Below are positions 48,901 through 62,809 of a DNA stretch of 64,000 nucleotides, one piece after another. A program made the position numbers and the translations under genes. The DNA lies in NCBI GenBank assembly GCA_001643675.2, contig LSRY02000049.1, forward strand, positions 1 to 64,000. Direction: 5' to 3'. Each line of letters starts with the position of its first letter. Position 1 is the stretch's first letter. Source of the stretch: Monocercomonoides exilis (Eukaryota; Preaxostyla; Oxymonadida; Polymastigidae). Below the pieces are notes generated by a model. That model had not been told where the DNA came from. It was given only the letters and a program-made list of their open reading frames with translations, and searched no databases.

Positions 48901-51900
48901 CCCCTCTGCTCCCCACAAATATCGTCGACGCCTCATACACCCGGATGAACTTCATCAGATCCACCACCTCTGTGTGCTCCTGCCGGTCCACCCCGCTGAA
49001 CAGGTGCTCCTGCACCATCCCGCTCAGCTTCAGCCGGAACTGCGTCTCGTTGATCTGCTCCTCGATCCAAAAGCACTCCACAAACACATTCCTCCCATGC
49101 AGCGCAACATTCCCGTCAAACTCCCCCTCTTTCACCACCAGCTTCAGCTCTGTCTTCAGCACCGTCCTCACATACACCCCGCCTCCTCTTCCTGCTGCCC
49201 CGTTGCTGCTGCACTGCACCATCCAGCAGTTCTCCACCTCCATCCGCCCCTCTCCCCGAAGCTCTCCAAACACCTCTCCCCCTTCCAGCGACCCCAGCGA
49301 CTGGCACGTGTGCATCCTCACCCCCACCATCCGCACACTCACACTCCCCCTCAGCCCCTCTCCCCGCTCGTCAACCACACACCCTCTCCCAACCTCCCTT
49401 TTCACATCCACAATCTCCGACTTGTTCACCTCCACAACCGTCCCCTTCTTCCCATTCTCGGCACCCAGCCCTTCTCCCACCTCCACAACACTTCCATCAT
49501 ACAGCCGCGCCATTCCAACACTCAGCCCTTCCGCTCTCATCTCGCTCCCTTCCCGCATCCTCACCACACAACCCCTCACACACACCCCTTTCATTTCCAC
49601 ACTCTCCATTCTCAGCTCCCCTCCCGCTATCTCCACAAGCGCAAACTCGTTCCTCTCCCCATCCTCTCCCCTCCCTTCAAACACACTCTCCCTCACAACC
49701 ACTCTTCCCCTTTCACTCACAATCAGCGCTCCTTCTGCATTCTCAAACCCCTCTCCTGCACCCACCTCCATCATCCACATCTCAAACACCCCCTTGTTCC
49801 GCATCACCCCATTTCCCATCTCTCCCACACCTTCTCCACAACCTTCTCCACTCTTCTCAAACCGGATCCTTGACAGGTGCTTCTCATCTTCTTCGCTGCC
49901 CATCCCTCCAATCTTCACATCGCTCACATCCAGATCGTCCCACACATCTGCTTCATCCACGATCACCAGCGCCTTCTCCCTGCTCCCCAAATCCAGGTGC
50001 CTCATCCCCTCCCACGCTGTCTCGCACGGCATCTCGTCCTTCCCGCACCCCAAAATGTTATGCCCCCTCGCCGACACAGCCACCACCTCCAGCACTGCTT
50101 TCACCAGAAATACCCTCACATCTATCACCCCGAACCTCTCCTCCCATCCAACACAGCTGTTCTCATCCATCCCGCTCAGCCCCACCACACACCCCATCGT
50201 CTCCTCTCTCACTGTCTTGTTCAGATCATCTGACGCAATAAACAGCTGCTTTCCTATCTCCGCCTTGTTCGTGCCTTCCACCCTGATCTCCCTCAATCCA
50301 AACGGCTCTGCCATCCTCGAAGTCCTGCTGTCAACAAAAAACACTCCGCCTTTGCTTCCTGCCCCAACGCTCTCGCACCCGCCAAACTCGCCTCCATCAA
50401 CCACAAACGCACCTTCCTCTCCACACACAGCCCTCACTCCTCCTCCGCCTCCTCCACCTGATAGCACCCCATCCAGCACACAATTCTCCAGACTCACTCT
50501 TGCTTCCACAAACAGCAGCGGACTCTTCTCAAACTCCATCCACCGTATCCTGCAGTCTTCCATCGCTGCACTCTCTCCCTCCACACGGACCAGCTCGTAT
50601 CCCAGCCTTCCTTCACCCGCCTCACCATTTCCTCCTTCTTCAACCAGGCTGAACGAGCACCCGCTCAGCACCAGCAACCCTTCTCGTGTTCGGCTTGATA
50701 TCACACAGCCCACCTCTCCATCAAAACTGCTTGGCAGCACAAACACCTGCGAGACAATCGCCAGAGACGCTGTCGAGCTCAGCACCCCTCCCCCACTTCC
50801 GCTCGGCAGCTTGCTCCCCACCCGCAACTCCGACGTTTCCCCATCATCCCTTGCGCTTATCCTCAGCCCACTCACATCGTGGCAATCTGCAATGCTTGTC
50901 CACCCCTTCACAAACACTTTCTTTTCTCCTGCCCCATCCCTCAAATTCTTCAGCCCCCGCCAAAACGAGCGACACTCCACTTCCTGCTTCCCACACCCTG
51001 CTACGTCCATCCCCTCGCTCGACACATACACACTCTCCCCCTTGTACTCCACCAGAAACAGCATCAGATCCACATCCACCCCCTCAAACATGCTTTCGTC
51101 CGTCCCCTCCATTGCACACCTCCACACTCCTTCTCCACTCCTCAGCTCAAACAGAAACCGCGATGCCTGGATCGAGCTGTTCAGGCTGCTGCACATCACA
51201 TAGACATCCTTGCCTGCCTGCGCCCTGTTCCCCCCAAACTCAACACCACTCCCAAACTCAAAGTTCGTTTCCCCTTCCTCCACAATCCCAACAAACACAC
51301 CCCCTCCCCTCCCTTCCTCCCCTTCTGCACAGTTCCTCTGCACCCCTGCCCCATCCATCGTGCATCTGCCTCCTCCGCTCAATTCCCACTTCATCGCCCC
51401 TCCTTCCCCACTCTGTGCACCGCACTCCTCAAACACACTCCCATTCCCAATCCTCCCACTCGACCCACCACACAACCTCACTGCGCTCCCACCTCCTGCC
51501 TCACACCCCAAAAACACACACCCGCTGATCTTCACATCTCCCCCCTCGCCTCCAACAACCAGCCCCTTCCCATCTGTCCTGCACACAGTCACGTTGCTGC
51601 ATCCAATCTCTGCCATCCCTCCATCCACCCTCGCCACTCCACATCCTTCTTCAAACTCCATGTTCCTCACACTCACATTGTCTATCATGCACCTCCCACC
51701 GCTCATCCCGATGATCCACATCCCCGATCCCCTTCCCACACTCTCCTCTCCAAATGCACAGTCGTCCACAGCCACCCTCCCCTTCTCCACCAACACAAGC
51801 TCTGCCTCCACACATCCTCCGCTCCCCAGCTCAACCACAAGCTGGCTCAGCACCAATGTGTTCGACTCCACCTCCGACTTCTGCACCAGATGCCCGCCTT

Positions 51901-54900
51901 CCCCAACCCTCATCACCGACTTCTCTTTCCCTCCCCGGATCGTCAGCGGATCCCTTGTCCGCATCAGCTCTCCGTTCAGCGCGGCATCCTTTGCAATGTG
52001 CAGGATGTGCTGCGCTCCTTTCATCACAGCATACCCGCTCACCAGGTCTGCGCAGAAGTCGTAGTCATCGTACGCCCCGCACCCTTCCCCTTCTCTCCCG
52101 CTCGAGTCCACATACACAATCATCTCATTCCCCGGAAACAGATACTTCCTCGTCGTCTCTCCCTCTCCTGTGCTGCCTCTCTCATACACCCACAAATCGT
52201 TCTCCTCTATCGTCTCCTCTGTCGTTGTCCCTTTCCACAGCTCGTACTGGATCATCGCCCGCGCTCCCTCGCACACCACATACGCGTTCCTTCCCCGCCA
52301 CGCCACATTCTCCTCAAACTCCACACTCTTCACTGAGTAGATCAGCTCCCTCGACAAGAACTCCACATACAGCCCACCCCCAACCCCGTTCCACACCATC
52401 GTCTCGCTCTTTCTCACAACACTCTCGTCAAACCTCAGCATGCCCCCTTCCCCAACTCCACAGCACACACTTCCCCCGCAGAACCCGTCTCTTGTCCCAT
52501 CCTCCTCCATCGTGCAGTTCCACACCTCCGCCTCTTCACCCCCACACACCCATCCAACAAGCACACTCCCGTTCCGGATCTCCCGCCAGCACCTCCGGAA
52601 CTCGCTGCTCCGAATCCTCAGCTCCTTCACCCCTTCTGCATGCACAACACTCCCATTCACCTGCTCTACGCCCCAAACCATCCACCCCTCGCACACAACA
52701 CACGAGCAGCTCCTCAGCTCAACCAGCCCTCCACCTGACTTGCTGCTCACTCGGTCCAGCTCCACATCATCCATCCTCCCGCTCACACCCCCTCCCCCAC
52801 TCCCGTCCATCACCACCATGCTGCACTCCCCAAACTCCATCCCCTCCACCTCCAGCCCTGCCACCTCCACAACCCCAGACTCCGCGCTTATCACGCTGAA
52901 CGACACTCCTTTCCCCGTCTCTCGCGCCTTCACGCTGCAGTCCCTCAATCCCACCTTTCCTCCCTCGCACTCAAACAGACTCCGCAGCTGCCCAGACAGC
53001 TCGTCTGGCACCGCAAACTCTGCCTTCTCAAACCTGCACTCCACATGGCATCCAAAATACCCCCGCTGCGCTCCGCCCCCACCGTCTTCCACAACTATCC
53101 GCCTCCTCTCCCCGCACCCACACAACTTGTACGACCCTGCCTTCGACAGCTCCACTGCCTCTCTCACAGCACTCTCCCCCAGCACACCAATCACACACTT
53201 CGATGTTGCTGTGGCTCCCCCCAGCCTCATGCTCACCATCCCATCGATCGTCTTGCACGGAATCACTGGCTGCCCACACCCGCTGAAGTCCTCCCCTCCT
53301 GCCCCATCCACATATCCCTCCATGCTGAAGTTGCCCCACAAATACACAGCAAGCGGGATCGCAAGCCTTGTTCCCGTGCTGCTCATCTCCCACCCACTCA
53401 TCCACTCCAGCTGCTCCAGCTCGTCGCTGCTCATCGTCCAGTTCAGATGCTCCTTGTCCACTATCTTGCCCAATTCCCTCCCACACACAAACACATTCTT
53501 CCCCTTCCACCCATCGCACCCGCTGAACTTCATCTCCCTCAGCACAAAACCCACTGCCCCACCAACCGCTTCCACAAACACCCCTCCCCCAACTCCTCTC
53601 TCTGCACCGCATGCCTCGCTGCTCCCAGACGGAACAGAACACCTGTTCAACGAAGCGTTGTGCACAACAAACTCATCCTCCTCTGAAACTGCAATGCTCA
53701 TCCCACCCCCTTTCAGCTCGCAACCCCCAACGCAAGAGCAACAGTTTATCGTGGTGTTTCTGATCTCTGCGCTCCCTGCCTCCCCTCCCTCGCTTCTTAT
53801 CGCCATGCTGCCTCCGTCTCCTCTTCCATTCCGCCACCCCTCAAACACACATCCTGCCACATTCACAGTGCTGTAACCCCTCACATCCACCGCTGCCTTC
53901 TTCTCCAGCTCCACCTCCACACTCAGCACACTCCCTCAACTCCATCCTCCCTCCCACCACACATATCGCACCGAACCCAGCCGATTCCCCATCCTCAAAT
54001 CCAGACCCCACCCGGCATTTGCTCAACCTCAGCGACTCCCTCGACAGAATCAGCCACTCCCTCCCCACTTGCAGTCTGCGAGCCAGCCAGAACAACGTGC
54101 CACTTGCACTGAACGGGAAAGAGCAGCTGATGAGCCCTTCTTCACTCCGCGTCCCTTCATCCTCCACATCCACTCGCGCCTCCGCCTCGCTCTGCGAGCA
54201 TATCGTCAGCCCAAACGACTCAACCTTCATCTCCGCTCCCAGCCTTGCTTCGCTGCACACTTCTATCCTGCTCGCATTCACACTGCTTCGCTCCTCAAAA
54301 CAATAGTCCACTGTCAGGCACTCAAACAACTCAAACCCGCAGAACGCATGATCTGCTCCTGACCTGCCATCCACACGGATCCTCCCAGGCTGCACAAGCA
54401 AATACACAAACAGTGGTATCACAGGCACAGCACTCCCGTTCTCCACCCCACACACCCCCAGCCCATCATCCGCCATTTCCAACGGATCCGCAAACCCGAC
54501 ACTCTCCGCACTGATCTTCCCCTCCAGCAGCACTCCGCTTCCGCAATCCACAAACACATCTCTCCCCCATCTCGCCCAGTTCGGCTTCTCCCTCGAAAAC
54601 ACAACCCCTCCACATATCCCAAACCGGCTCTCTTCATCATTCACCCTTATCATCACCCCTCCTCCCCTCCCCTTCCCGCTGCTCCCCTCGCTCGCCTTGC
54701 ACTCCTCAAACACCCCTGTGCCGTTCACCACCAACATGCTCTTCCCCCAAAGCGCTGCACACACCCCGCCCCCACTCGACTCCTGCTCCGCTGCCTTGCA
54801 CCGCCTGAATGTGCACCCTTCCACCACAATTCGCCCCTCTCTCTTTGTTCCCACTCCTCTCACTTCTCCCTCCACACACGCCCCACTCCCTTCTGTCTTC

Positions 54901-57900
54901 TCAACCCCTTCAAACACACACCCCCTCAGCTCAACATCGCACACCCCACTGCACCCAATCACCGACGACCTCTGCAGACACATCCCCCTGTCCACCACAA
55001 GCGATTCCACACGAAGCGCTGAATCAACCACACACACAAATGAATATGTCATCTTTCTCTGTTCTTCCCTCGATAGCGTGCCTGCTGCGACACCTGCTGC
55101 AAATGATGGCGATGAAGACAATGAGCCCACTGGCCTTAGGGTGCATCGAACCAACCTCAGCTCGTGGGACTCACACCTCACAAACGCATTCCTGCCTCCA
55201 ATCGACATCGGAAGAACAAACACCACATCCGAGACTGCCACCCCTGTCTGCACACACAAAAGTCCACTCTGCCCCGCTCCACTCGCTCCACTCGCTCCAT
55301 CAATCCGGATTTCATTCTGTGCTTGCCTCCCTTCCATCTCATATTCTTCCCCTGAAAACACCATCTCGTGGTCAAACACAAACGGTGCCTCCAAAACCAT
55401 CCTTCTTTTCCCGCTCGCAAACCGATGCTCCACTGCCTTCTCAATCGTGCTGCATGCATAGAAGCTGAACCCACACCGATAGTGCTCTGCCCCTTCCTCC
55501 CCGGCAACAAACGCCCTCCCGCCCCACTGCTCCACGAACACAATCAGCGGCACATATCCTGCCTCCCCGCTCCAATCTCGGTCAAACCCGCTCAACGCCT
55601 CTGCATCCTCCGCTGTGTGCTCCACCAAAAACCGCTCCCGCACAATCACACTCGACAGGTCGCTGCTGCTCACAAACACTTTCGCCCCTTTCTTTGCTGT
55701 GCACCTCTCAAACGTCGTGTTCCCCATCCACATCTCCCCGCCTCCGCTGTTCGTCTCCACAAACACAGCCCCGCCCAGCCCTCCTGCCCCGTCCCTCCCT
55801 GCGCCTGCCATGCACAACTCAAACTGTGTTCGCTCTGTCCCGTTCACCACAACCCTGCCCCCACCCTCCATCTTCACGCACACACTCCCTCCACACCCGC
55901 TTTCGCACCCACACCCACTCACCTTGCAGCTGCTCACAACTACCTCCCCTCCGCCTCCAAGAGCAAAGCAAACCACACTCCCATTTCCCTCTGACACCTC
56001 GATCCCGCTCATGTTCGACTCCTTCACCACAATCCCACACCCTGATCCCGGCGCTGATCCTTGGATCGCCCCCCTCCCTCCAAACCTCATCCCTTCCATC
56101 TTCACATCTTCCAGCATCGCCATTCCCCTGCTCATCGTCATGAACGGTGCCTGCAGTGCCTCTTCACCTGCCGCACCCTCCACATTGCACCCCACCAGAT
56201 CCACAATCCCATTGTCAGTCATCGCCAGAAACACTCCACCCCCTCCGCTCTCGCTGTTCTTGTGCACAAGCGTCACACTCCTCCCCACAAAGTGCCCGGT
56301 GGTGATCCCAAACACACATCCCCCGCTCCCGTCTGACTCGATCTGGCACCCTTCGCGCTGTTCCCCTTCAACAACCACGCTTCTGCTCGACACCTCCGTT
56401 TCCTCCTCCACACACTTCCCTGCCTTCACACCAATCTTGTTGCTCGACCTTGCTTCAATCCTTCCAAAGGCAAAGTGGATCGTTTGGCACAGCGGCGCAT
56501 ATCCACAGTCGCCTCTGTCCATCCCCGATCTGCTGTCGACACTTGTCTCGTATGCACTCGGAATGTCAGGCAGCCAATTCGTGTATGTCTGATTTTCCGA
56601 GCAATCATAGCCACCGCTCGTGCATTTTGAAACCCTCACGCCTTCTGTCAGCGAATAGCAGCCAGTCAAATTGCGATCTGTAAGATTTTCATAACAATTG
56701 TTGTTTGAAATATGAATATCGTTCCCTCCCAATTGCGTTGCTGTGTTGTTCCGAAAAAAACAAAAGCTCAACTGATATTTTGCTGACTTTGGTCCTGAAG
56801 TTGCTCCAAACAAGATGCATCCTGCAAATGTCTTTGCATGGTTTGAATGAAACAAAGTGTTGCTGATTGTCAATTCATCAAGCACATAATACAAATGAAG
56901 AGCACCTGCGTAATGATCAACAGTTTTTCCGTTTTCCAGAATATTCGAATCCATAACATGAACTCCTGATGCGAGATTAGCATACATAAACAGCGCTTTT
57001 CCTGAGGCAACACAGTTTCCAATCACAGTTCCTTTCACAACCGATGATGAGCATCCCCTCAGAAAAATCCCCCCTGTTTCACCTTTTGCACTGCATCCAT
57101 CAACCACACATCTTTCACATAGGAAAAACCCAGACGAATGTTCAAAATAAATGGCTCCTCCCTGGTATGCGGAGCAATTCACGAACGAGCATCGAACAAC
57201 ACTCAGCGATGCTTTTTCCTTGCAGCAAAATGCACCCCCGCTCTCATTTGTAACCACACTGAAAACACAATCCGACGCTTCGTGTGTTCCATCCACAAAC
57301 TCTTGCCGCCCAGTTGTTGCGCGGCAGTCTGCAAAAGTCGAGTTCACATGCATCGACCAGACGTCAGGCGGCACAACAACCACTCCCGAGTATGGGTTCG
57401 CGCAATTCCTCATCTCTGACGACACTATCTCTGCTTCCCATGCCCTCTTTCGCGTGCTCCTCTGCAGCTGTGACGACTGACCATCCGCATGTGTGATGTT
57501 CGCAAACATGGCTGACGAGATGTGCTGCGATGCACACGGAAGCAGCGGAGGCACAGCCACCGCAAACGAGGCAAACACACACGACAGCACGCTCAGCTGC
57601 TCTGAAAATGGGGCACCATGCACACCTGCTGCAACAGACACAAGGGAAGGCACTGTCTGGGCTGCGCTGCACATCCTAAGAGACACATTCCGCAGAAACA
57701 CACAGCCCCCACACATCGAAATCGGGCTGCCCTGCTTCTCCTCTGTGACTATTCTGCGGCACACCACACATGCTGCACTCTGCCTATCAACAGCAACAGC
57801 AGGAAAGCGGAGGAGCTGCCTCAACTCAGCAGCCACAAGGGCAACAGACGAATTGACAGCAAGCACAGTCCCTTCCACAGACGAACCCCCATTCAAATGG

Positions 57901-58115
57901 CTGCTCCTCAAAATGTCATCAGTGCAAATGCAGCAAGTATTATCTCCTCTCTCAACTTTGCTTTTCCATTTCGGACTTTGCCGAAGGGCACTAATGTTGC
58001 AAGAAGCGCTTGCCATTGCAAGAGCTGTTGCTTCGATGTCGGACCTTTCTGCCTCATAAGCAACACAAGCAGCACAAAACACAGACAAGGCAAACATTTT
58101 GATTGTCAGCCCCAT
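45911..58115 (-). CDS. Giant beta-helix surface protein with membrane span and pseudokinase tail, right copy, one frameshift
   Basis: About 4,068 codons from ATG 58115 to the stop at 45911. Same plan as the left copy: signal peptide, ectodomain with eight Cys cassettes, one membrane helix (about 47183-47266), acidic Ser-rich tail and a kinase C-lobe remnant lacking the usual VAIK, HRD and DFG motifs. The frame is open from 58115 to about 53934 and again to 45911. Between them a GT dinucleotide is missing from a GTGTGTG tract (53926-53934) relative to the left copy, shifting the frame after GRMELREC. With the missing pair counted, the length is an exact multiple of three. It differs from the left copy by scattered residues and by two short diverged patches. 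It may be a functional gene with a consensus error or a recent pseudogene; the sequence alone cannot decide. Confidence 0.75.
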
Positions 58116-59449
58116 CAGTTCCAATCTGCATTTGTTCGCCCCTTCCCGTCTGCGTTCTCTCTCAACTCTCATTCTGTGATCGATGTCACATAATATTGTT
58201 TTCTCTTTCAAACAGATTCAGATCACTGCTCAGCCACAACTCCATTTTTCTTTTTTTCTTTTTTGTTTCATTCACATTGTTGATGATAGCAACAACAAAG
58301 TTGCGTGTTCTGTTTCCCCCTCTGAATATGTGTGCCATTCCGATTACAATGCAAATTCTCATGGGAAGCTGTCAATGAATTGCAGGCCAGCCATGTGCTT
58401 CTTCTGAGTTGCTGGATCGTTTCTTGCTTGTCAGCAAGCAAAATGTCTTTTCGATCAGTCCAAGGAAAAATACAAAAGAGGCCTCTCCGAGTCATCGAAG
58501 ATGTCTCAAACTCTTTCGCCTTCGCCCAATCTGCTGCATAAATCAACAAGAAATCAGCAAACTGGCATTTGACGTCAAGTGTTTCTCTGAAAATGGAGAA
58601 GGAGATTGAGGTGAGGGCAAGCCAACGGAAAAGACCTCAAAAATCTGATTTGCTTTTGGAAAATACCAAGAAATCTGCAAAATTATTTTTTTTCGTTTTG
58701 GAAGGAAACTCTAAAAAGCAAGCAGAAAAAACAGGAAGAAACCGCTCCGCGTTCATTGGATTTAATGTGATACTTTTTTTTTTGATTCACAAAAGAGTGA
58801 TCAAAAAGAAAACAACGCTTTTTGCCATTGCAACGCGCTTGCTCCTTGCCCCGTCGTTCTGCTCCTCTCATTCCCAGCAGCCTTTATCTTTGGGGGGTGC
58901 AGATGCTCACACGTTTTGCTTCCTTCTTCTCCTTCCAATGCACTCACTTTTATTTCACTCCCCCAGAAGCTCCAATTTCTTGTTTTCTGCAAGCCTCCTG
59001 CCTCCGTCAGGAAAGCACGTTGCATCCATTTCAAAATCTTTGTTCGTGTTTTCTTCAACAAAATAGAACACCACTCCGAAGCTGTCCAAAAATAATCTGT
59101 TTCGGTTCTCCAATTTATAAACTTTTAACTATCGATAACAATGCTAATGATAAAAATGATAAAAATGTTAAAAATGTTAAAAATGTTTAAAATGACAATT
59201 GCAAAGACGATTCAAAAATAAACCAAGAACAAAAACAAAAACAAAAAATCTCAATGGCAAACTGCGAGTACCATTCTCTTTGGCTCCAAACTAACAAGAC
59301 CCGAAACTGTGGATCGGTCAAACAGCCAAAAAGATCAGAAGAAAAGTCAAAATCAAAAATTTGTGAAACAATCAGAATACAAAAAAATAACAAGTGAAGG
59401 GGGAAAAAAAAGACACACAGTCGCAATCCAAAGAGGTTTCACTCAAATT
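58116..59449. other. Intergenic region between giant gene and GH31 (right arm)
   Basis: Mirror of 8817-10125, slightly longer because of an expanded AAAAATGTT-type repeat near 59150-59200. It should contain the giant-gene promoter. No gene is supported. Confidence 0.5.
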
Positions 59450-62400
59450 CTACAACTCTTTTTGCTTTTCTTCACCACTCTCTTCTTCTCTGCCTTTCCG
59501 CTTCTCGCACCTCCACATCACTCGCATTTCCTTCACTTTGCTCATCGGCGTCTGCTCCTTCACCCGCACACTCAGCCTGCCCTTCTCCTCCTCAAACACA
59601 AAGCTGCTCCTCACTTCCCTCTCCCCGCTGCTGACCCCCGCCTTTTCCTCTTTCTTCAGCAGCCTCTTCATCGCAGCCGACACGCTTTCTGCCAGCCCCG
59701 GCTCTTCCCCTTCTGCCAGCTTCACCCACACCTTCACCTCCTTCACCTCTCCCTCCACCCCCACCACAACCACCTCCTCCACCGTCTGCCTCGTCTCGAA
59801 TGACCTGTCCACAACAACCATCTCCATCACGCTCCACCCTTCCCTCTCTCCCTTTTCTCCCTCTTCCTTCTTCACACAAAACTTCGCCCTCAGCCGCTCT
59901 GTCCGCTCTGTCAGCCCGTCGTCCGTCACAAACTCTCCCGCCGCCTCTCCTTTCTCGTCAAGCCCCGCAATCACCGTCAGCGGCGCTCCTCGCATCAGCT
60001 CCAGCGTCTCCTTCACCGTCTGCTGCACCGTCACAATCCGCCCTCCCCGCAGATACACCGGCATCCACTCCACCCTCCCCTCCAGCGTCCTCGTCTCCCC
60101 GCTGTACGCCACCTCCTTCTGCTCCCACCAATCGTACCACCGCGTCGACGGCGGGAAATACGCATCCCTCCGCTCAAACACGTCGGTGCTGTTCGCCCCG
60201 CCAGGCGCAGGCGTCACAATAGGAATCACAAGCAGCGCATCCCCCAGCATCGCCTCTGTATCAACACCCACGCTCTTCTCGTCAGACGGAAACTCCATCG
60301 CAAGCGAACGGATCATCGGCGTGCCTGAAACAGCGCGTCGAGCAGAGCCAACCAATCAGAAAATTGAGCACCCACAGAAAAAAAGAAATGAATCATGAGA
60401 AAGAAGGGGAGGGGAAAAAAGGAAGGGAAAAAAAAAGAAAAAACAAATGATTGAAAACTTGAACAATAACAATCAGTTCATTTCCCTTTAACTTCATTTC
60501 TCACGCTTTTTTTATTTTATTTTATTTCTCCATCAGCTCATCTCATCTCATCTCTTCCCATCCCACCTCGTCACAACACAAAACAGAAAAGAAAAGAAAA
60601 GAAAAGAAAAGAGCAACACACCGTATTCATGTGCGTTGACCAGCAGCGTGTACCAGTAGCTCTGCAGACGCTGCCTGTGCAGCACATACGCCCTGTTGAT
60701 CGAAGTCCAAGGCTCCCCAAACTTGTACAGCTCGTGCGACTCCTGGAACACTGCCGCGTGCGAGCGGAAGAACGGATAGAGGAAGCTCCCCAGCTGCACC
60801 CACCGCGTCATCAGCTCTGCCCTCGTCACCCCCGAAAACCCGCCCACATCGCACCCGCAGAACGGCATCCCCAGAACATTCATCGTCAGCACCCCGCTGA
60901 TCGAGTCCTTCAGATCCTCCCACGTCGCGTTGTTGTCTCCCAGCCAGATCGTGTTCGTCCGCCCCGACCCTGCAAACGACGCCCGCGACAGAATAAACGG
61001 CCGCACTGCTGCTGCCTTCTCTGACACCTTCTCTTCCTCTTTCTCTGCAGCTGTATCTTCTGCTTGCCCTTCCTCAGAAGCCTTCTCAGACGCCTTCCCC
61101 TTCGGGCTGAACAGCTCCTTCACTTTCCCCACCATCTTTGTCTGCGCTGCTGCTGCCTCGCCCAGCTTCTCCTGCACCTTTTCTTTCAGCGCTGCTTCCT
61201 TCATCTCCGGCTGCACCCACACCACCTCCACCGCCTCCCGCAGCGCTTCTGCCGTCACGCGGTTCTCTTGGTGCCCGTACAGCTGCTTCGCAAACAGATA
61301 CGGCCCAAAGTGCGTCCTCGCATCCAGCTCCAGCGACTGGTGCAGCAGATCCTCGCTCGGCACCCACTCGTATTCTGCAAGGCTGCTCTTCTCCCACGCT
61401 TCTTCCCCGCCCGCCTTTTCTTCTCCACCCCCTGCCTCTTCTCTCTGCCCTTCGCTCTTCTGCAGCACCTTCCGCACAACCGGCTCCCCTTTCTCGTCCC
61501 GCACCACCTCCCACCCCTCGCTCAGCTCCGGCCCGCACTTCCCGTCGCAGAAGTTCGAGATCTCGTTCATGTCGTTCCAGATCCCGTCAACTCCCACCTC
61601 CCGCACAAACCGCCCCACCCACTTCCCCCACAGCTTCCCTATCTCCGGGTGAGAAAAGTCCGGGAAGATCGTCGACCCCGGCCACACCGCCCCTCTCGCC
61701 GGCCTCCCCTCTCTGTCCTTGATGTACATCCCGCTCTCCACCAGCTCCCTGTACGGCTCGTACCCTTCCTCCACCTTCACCCCCGGGTCCACAATCACCA
61801 CCGACCTCACCCCGTACCTCCGCCGCATCCGCCGCAGCATCGCCCCAAACTCTGCTTTCGGGAACCGCACCGGGTCTGTCGTGAACAGCCGGTAGTGGTC
61901 CATGTAGTCGATGTCCACCCACATCGCGTCCAGCGGGATCTTCTCCTCCCGGTACCGCTCCACCACCCCCTCCACCACACTCATGTTCTCGTACCCCCAG
62001 TAGCACTGGTGCAGCCCCAGCGTCCACGCCGGGATCAGGCACGGCCTCCCCACCAGCTCCGTGTACTCCTCCACCACCGCCTCCATCCGCCCCTCCTCCC
62101 CGCCCAGGAAGATGTACAGGTCGATCAGCCCGCCCATCATCCGCCACGTCAGCTCCCCGTCCGCAATCTCCACCTGCAGCGGGCTCGCCGTCAGCATCAG
62201 CACCCCATGCATCCTGCCCCCGGCCCGCCGCTCCACGTGCAGCGGATGCGTCCCGTAGTGGTTCGTCCCGTCCCCAGGCGTGCCCCGGTCCTGGTTCGTC
62301 AGCGTGTAGTTGAACGGGTACGGCAGCGCAAACCGCGTCCTCCGCTGCCCCAGCCCGTATATCACCGGCTTCGCCCCGACCGCCGTGCTCAGCTGCACAA

Positions 62401-62809
62401 ACCCCTTCCCGTACGCAAGCCCGTGCCTCACCGACCCCGGCCGCGTGTCGAAGATCGTCTCCCCGCTGCTCCGCCGCGCCACCACAATCCCGCAGTCCTC
62501 TGTCACAGACACACGGAACCCCGACTCGGCAAACGCCACCCCGCTCCCCGACCCCGCCGCCGCCTCCTCCACCACATCCACCACCTCGTACGCCGGCTCT
62601 GCGTTGTCCACAATCTTGATGTGCAGCCGGTCCCGCGTCTCCGCCACCACCTCAAAGTGCAATGACTCTGCGTCGGGCGGGAACGGCCCTTCCCCCGCCC
62701 GCTTCACAAACTCCCCCACAATCACGCTATCCGTCTCCACCTTCCGGCACTCGTATTCTGCGTACCCGCACGCACTCGCTTTCACCAAAACAAGCAAAAA
62801 CAATATCAT
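59450..62809 (-). CDS. Secreted GH31 alpha-glucosidase, right copy
   Basis: Exons 62809-60622 and 60324-59450 (stop TAG), separated by a 297-nt intron; 1020 aa. It is open throughout and differs from the left copy by few residues (for example Thr to Ala near residue 72 and Val-Pro to Ala-Ser in the charged insertion). Signal peptide, WNDMNE nucleophile motif, WLGDN acid/base motif and the long Glu/Lys/Ala-rich insertion are all present. It keeps the same orientation and spacing relative to the giant surface gene as in the left arm, so the pair was duplicated together. Both copies are free of lesions, unlike the neighbouring giant genes, which argues for retained function. Confidence 0.88.
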
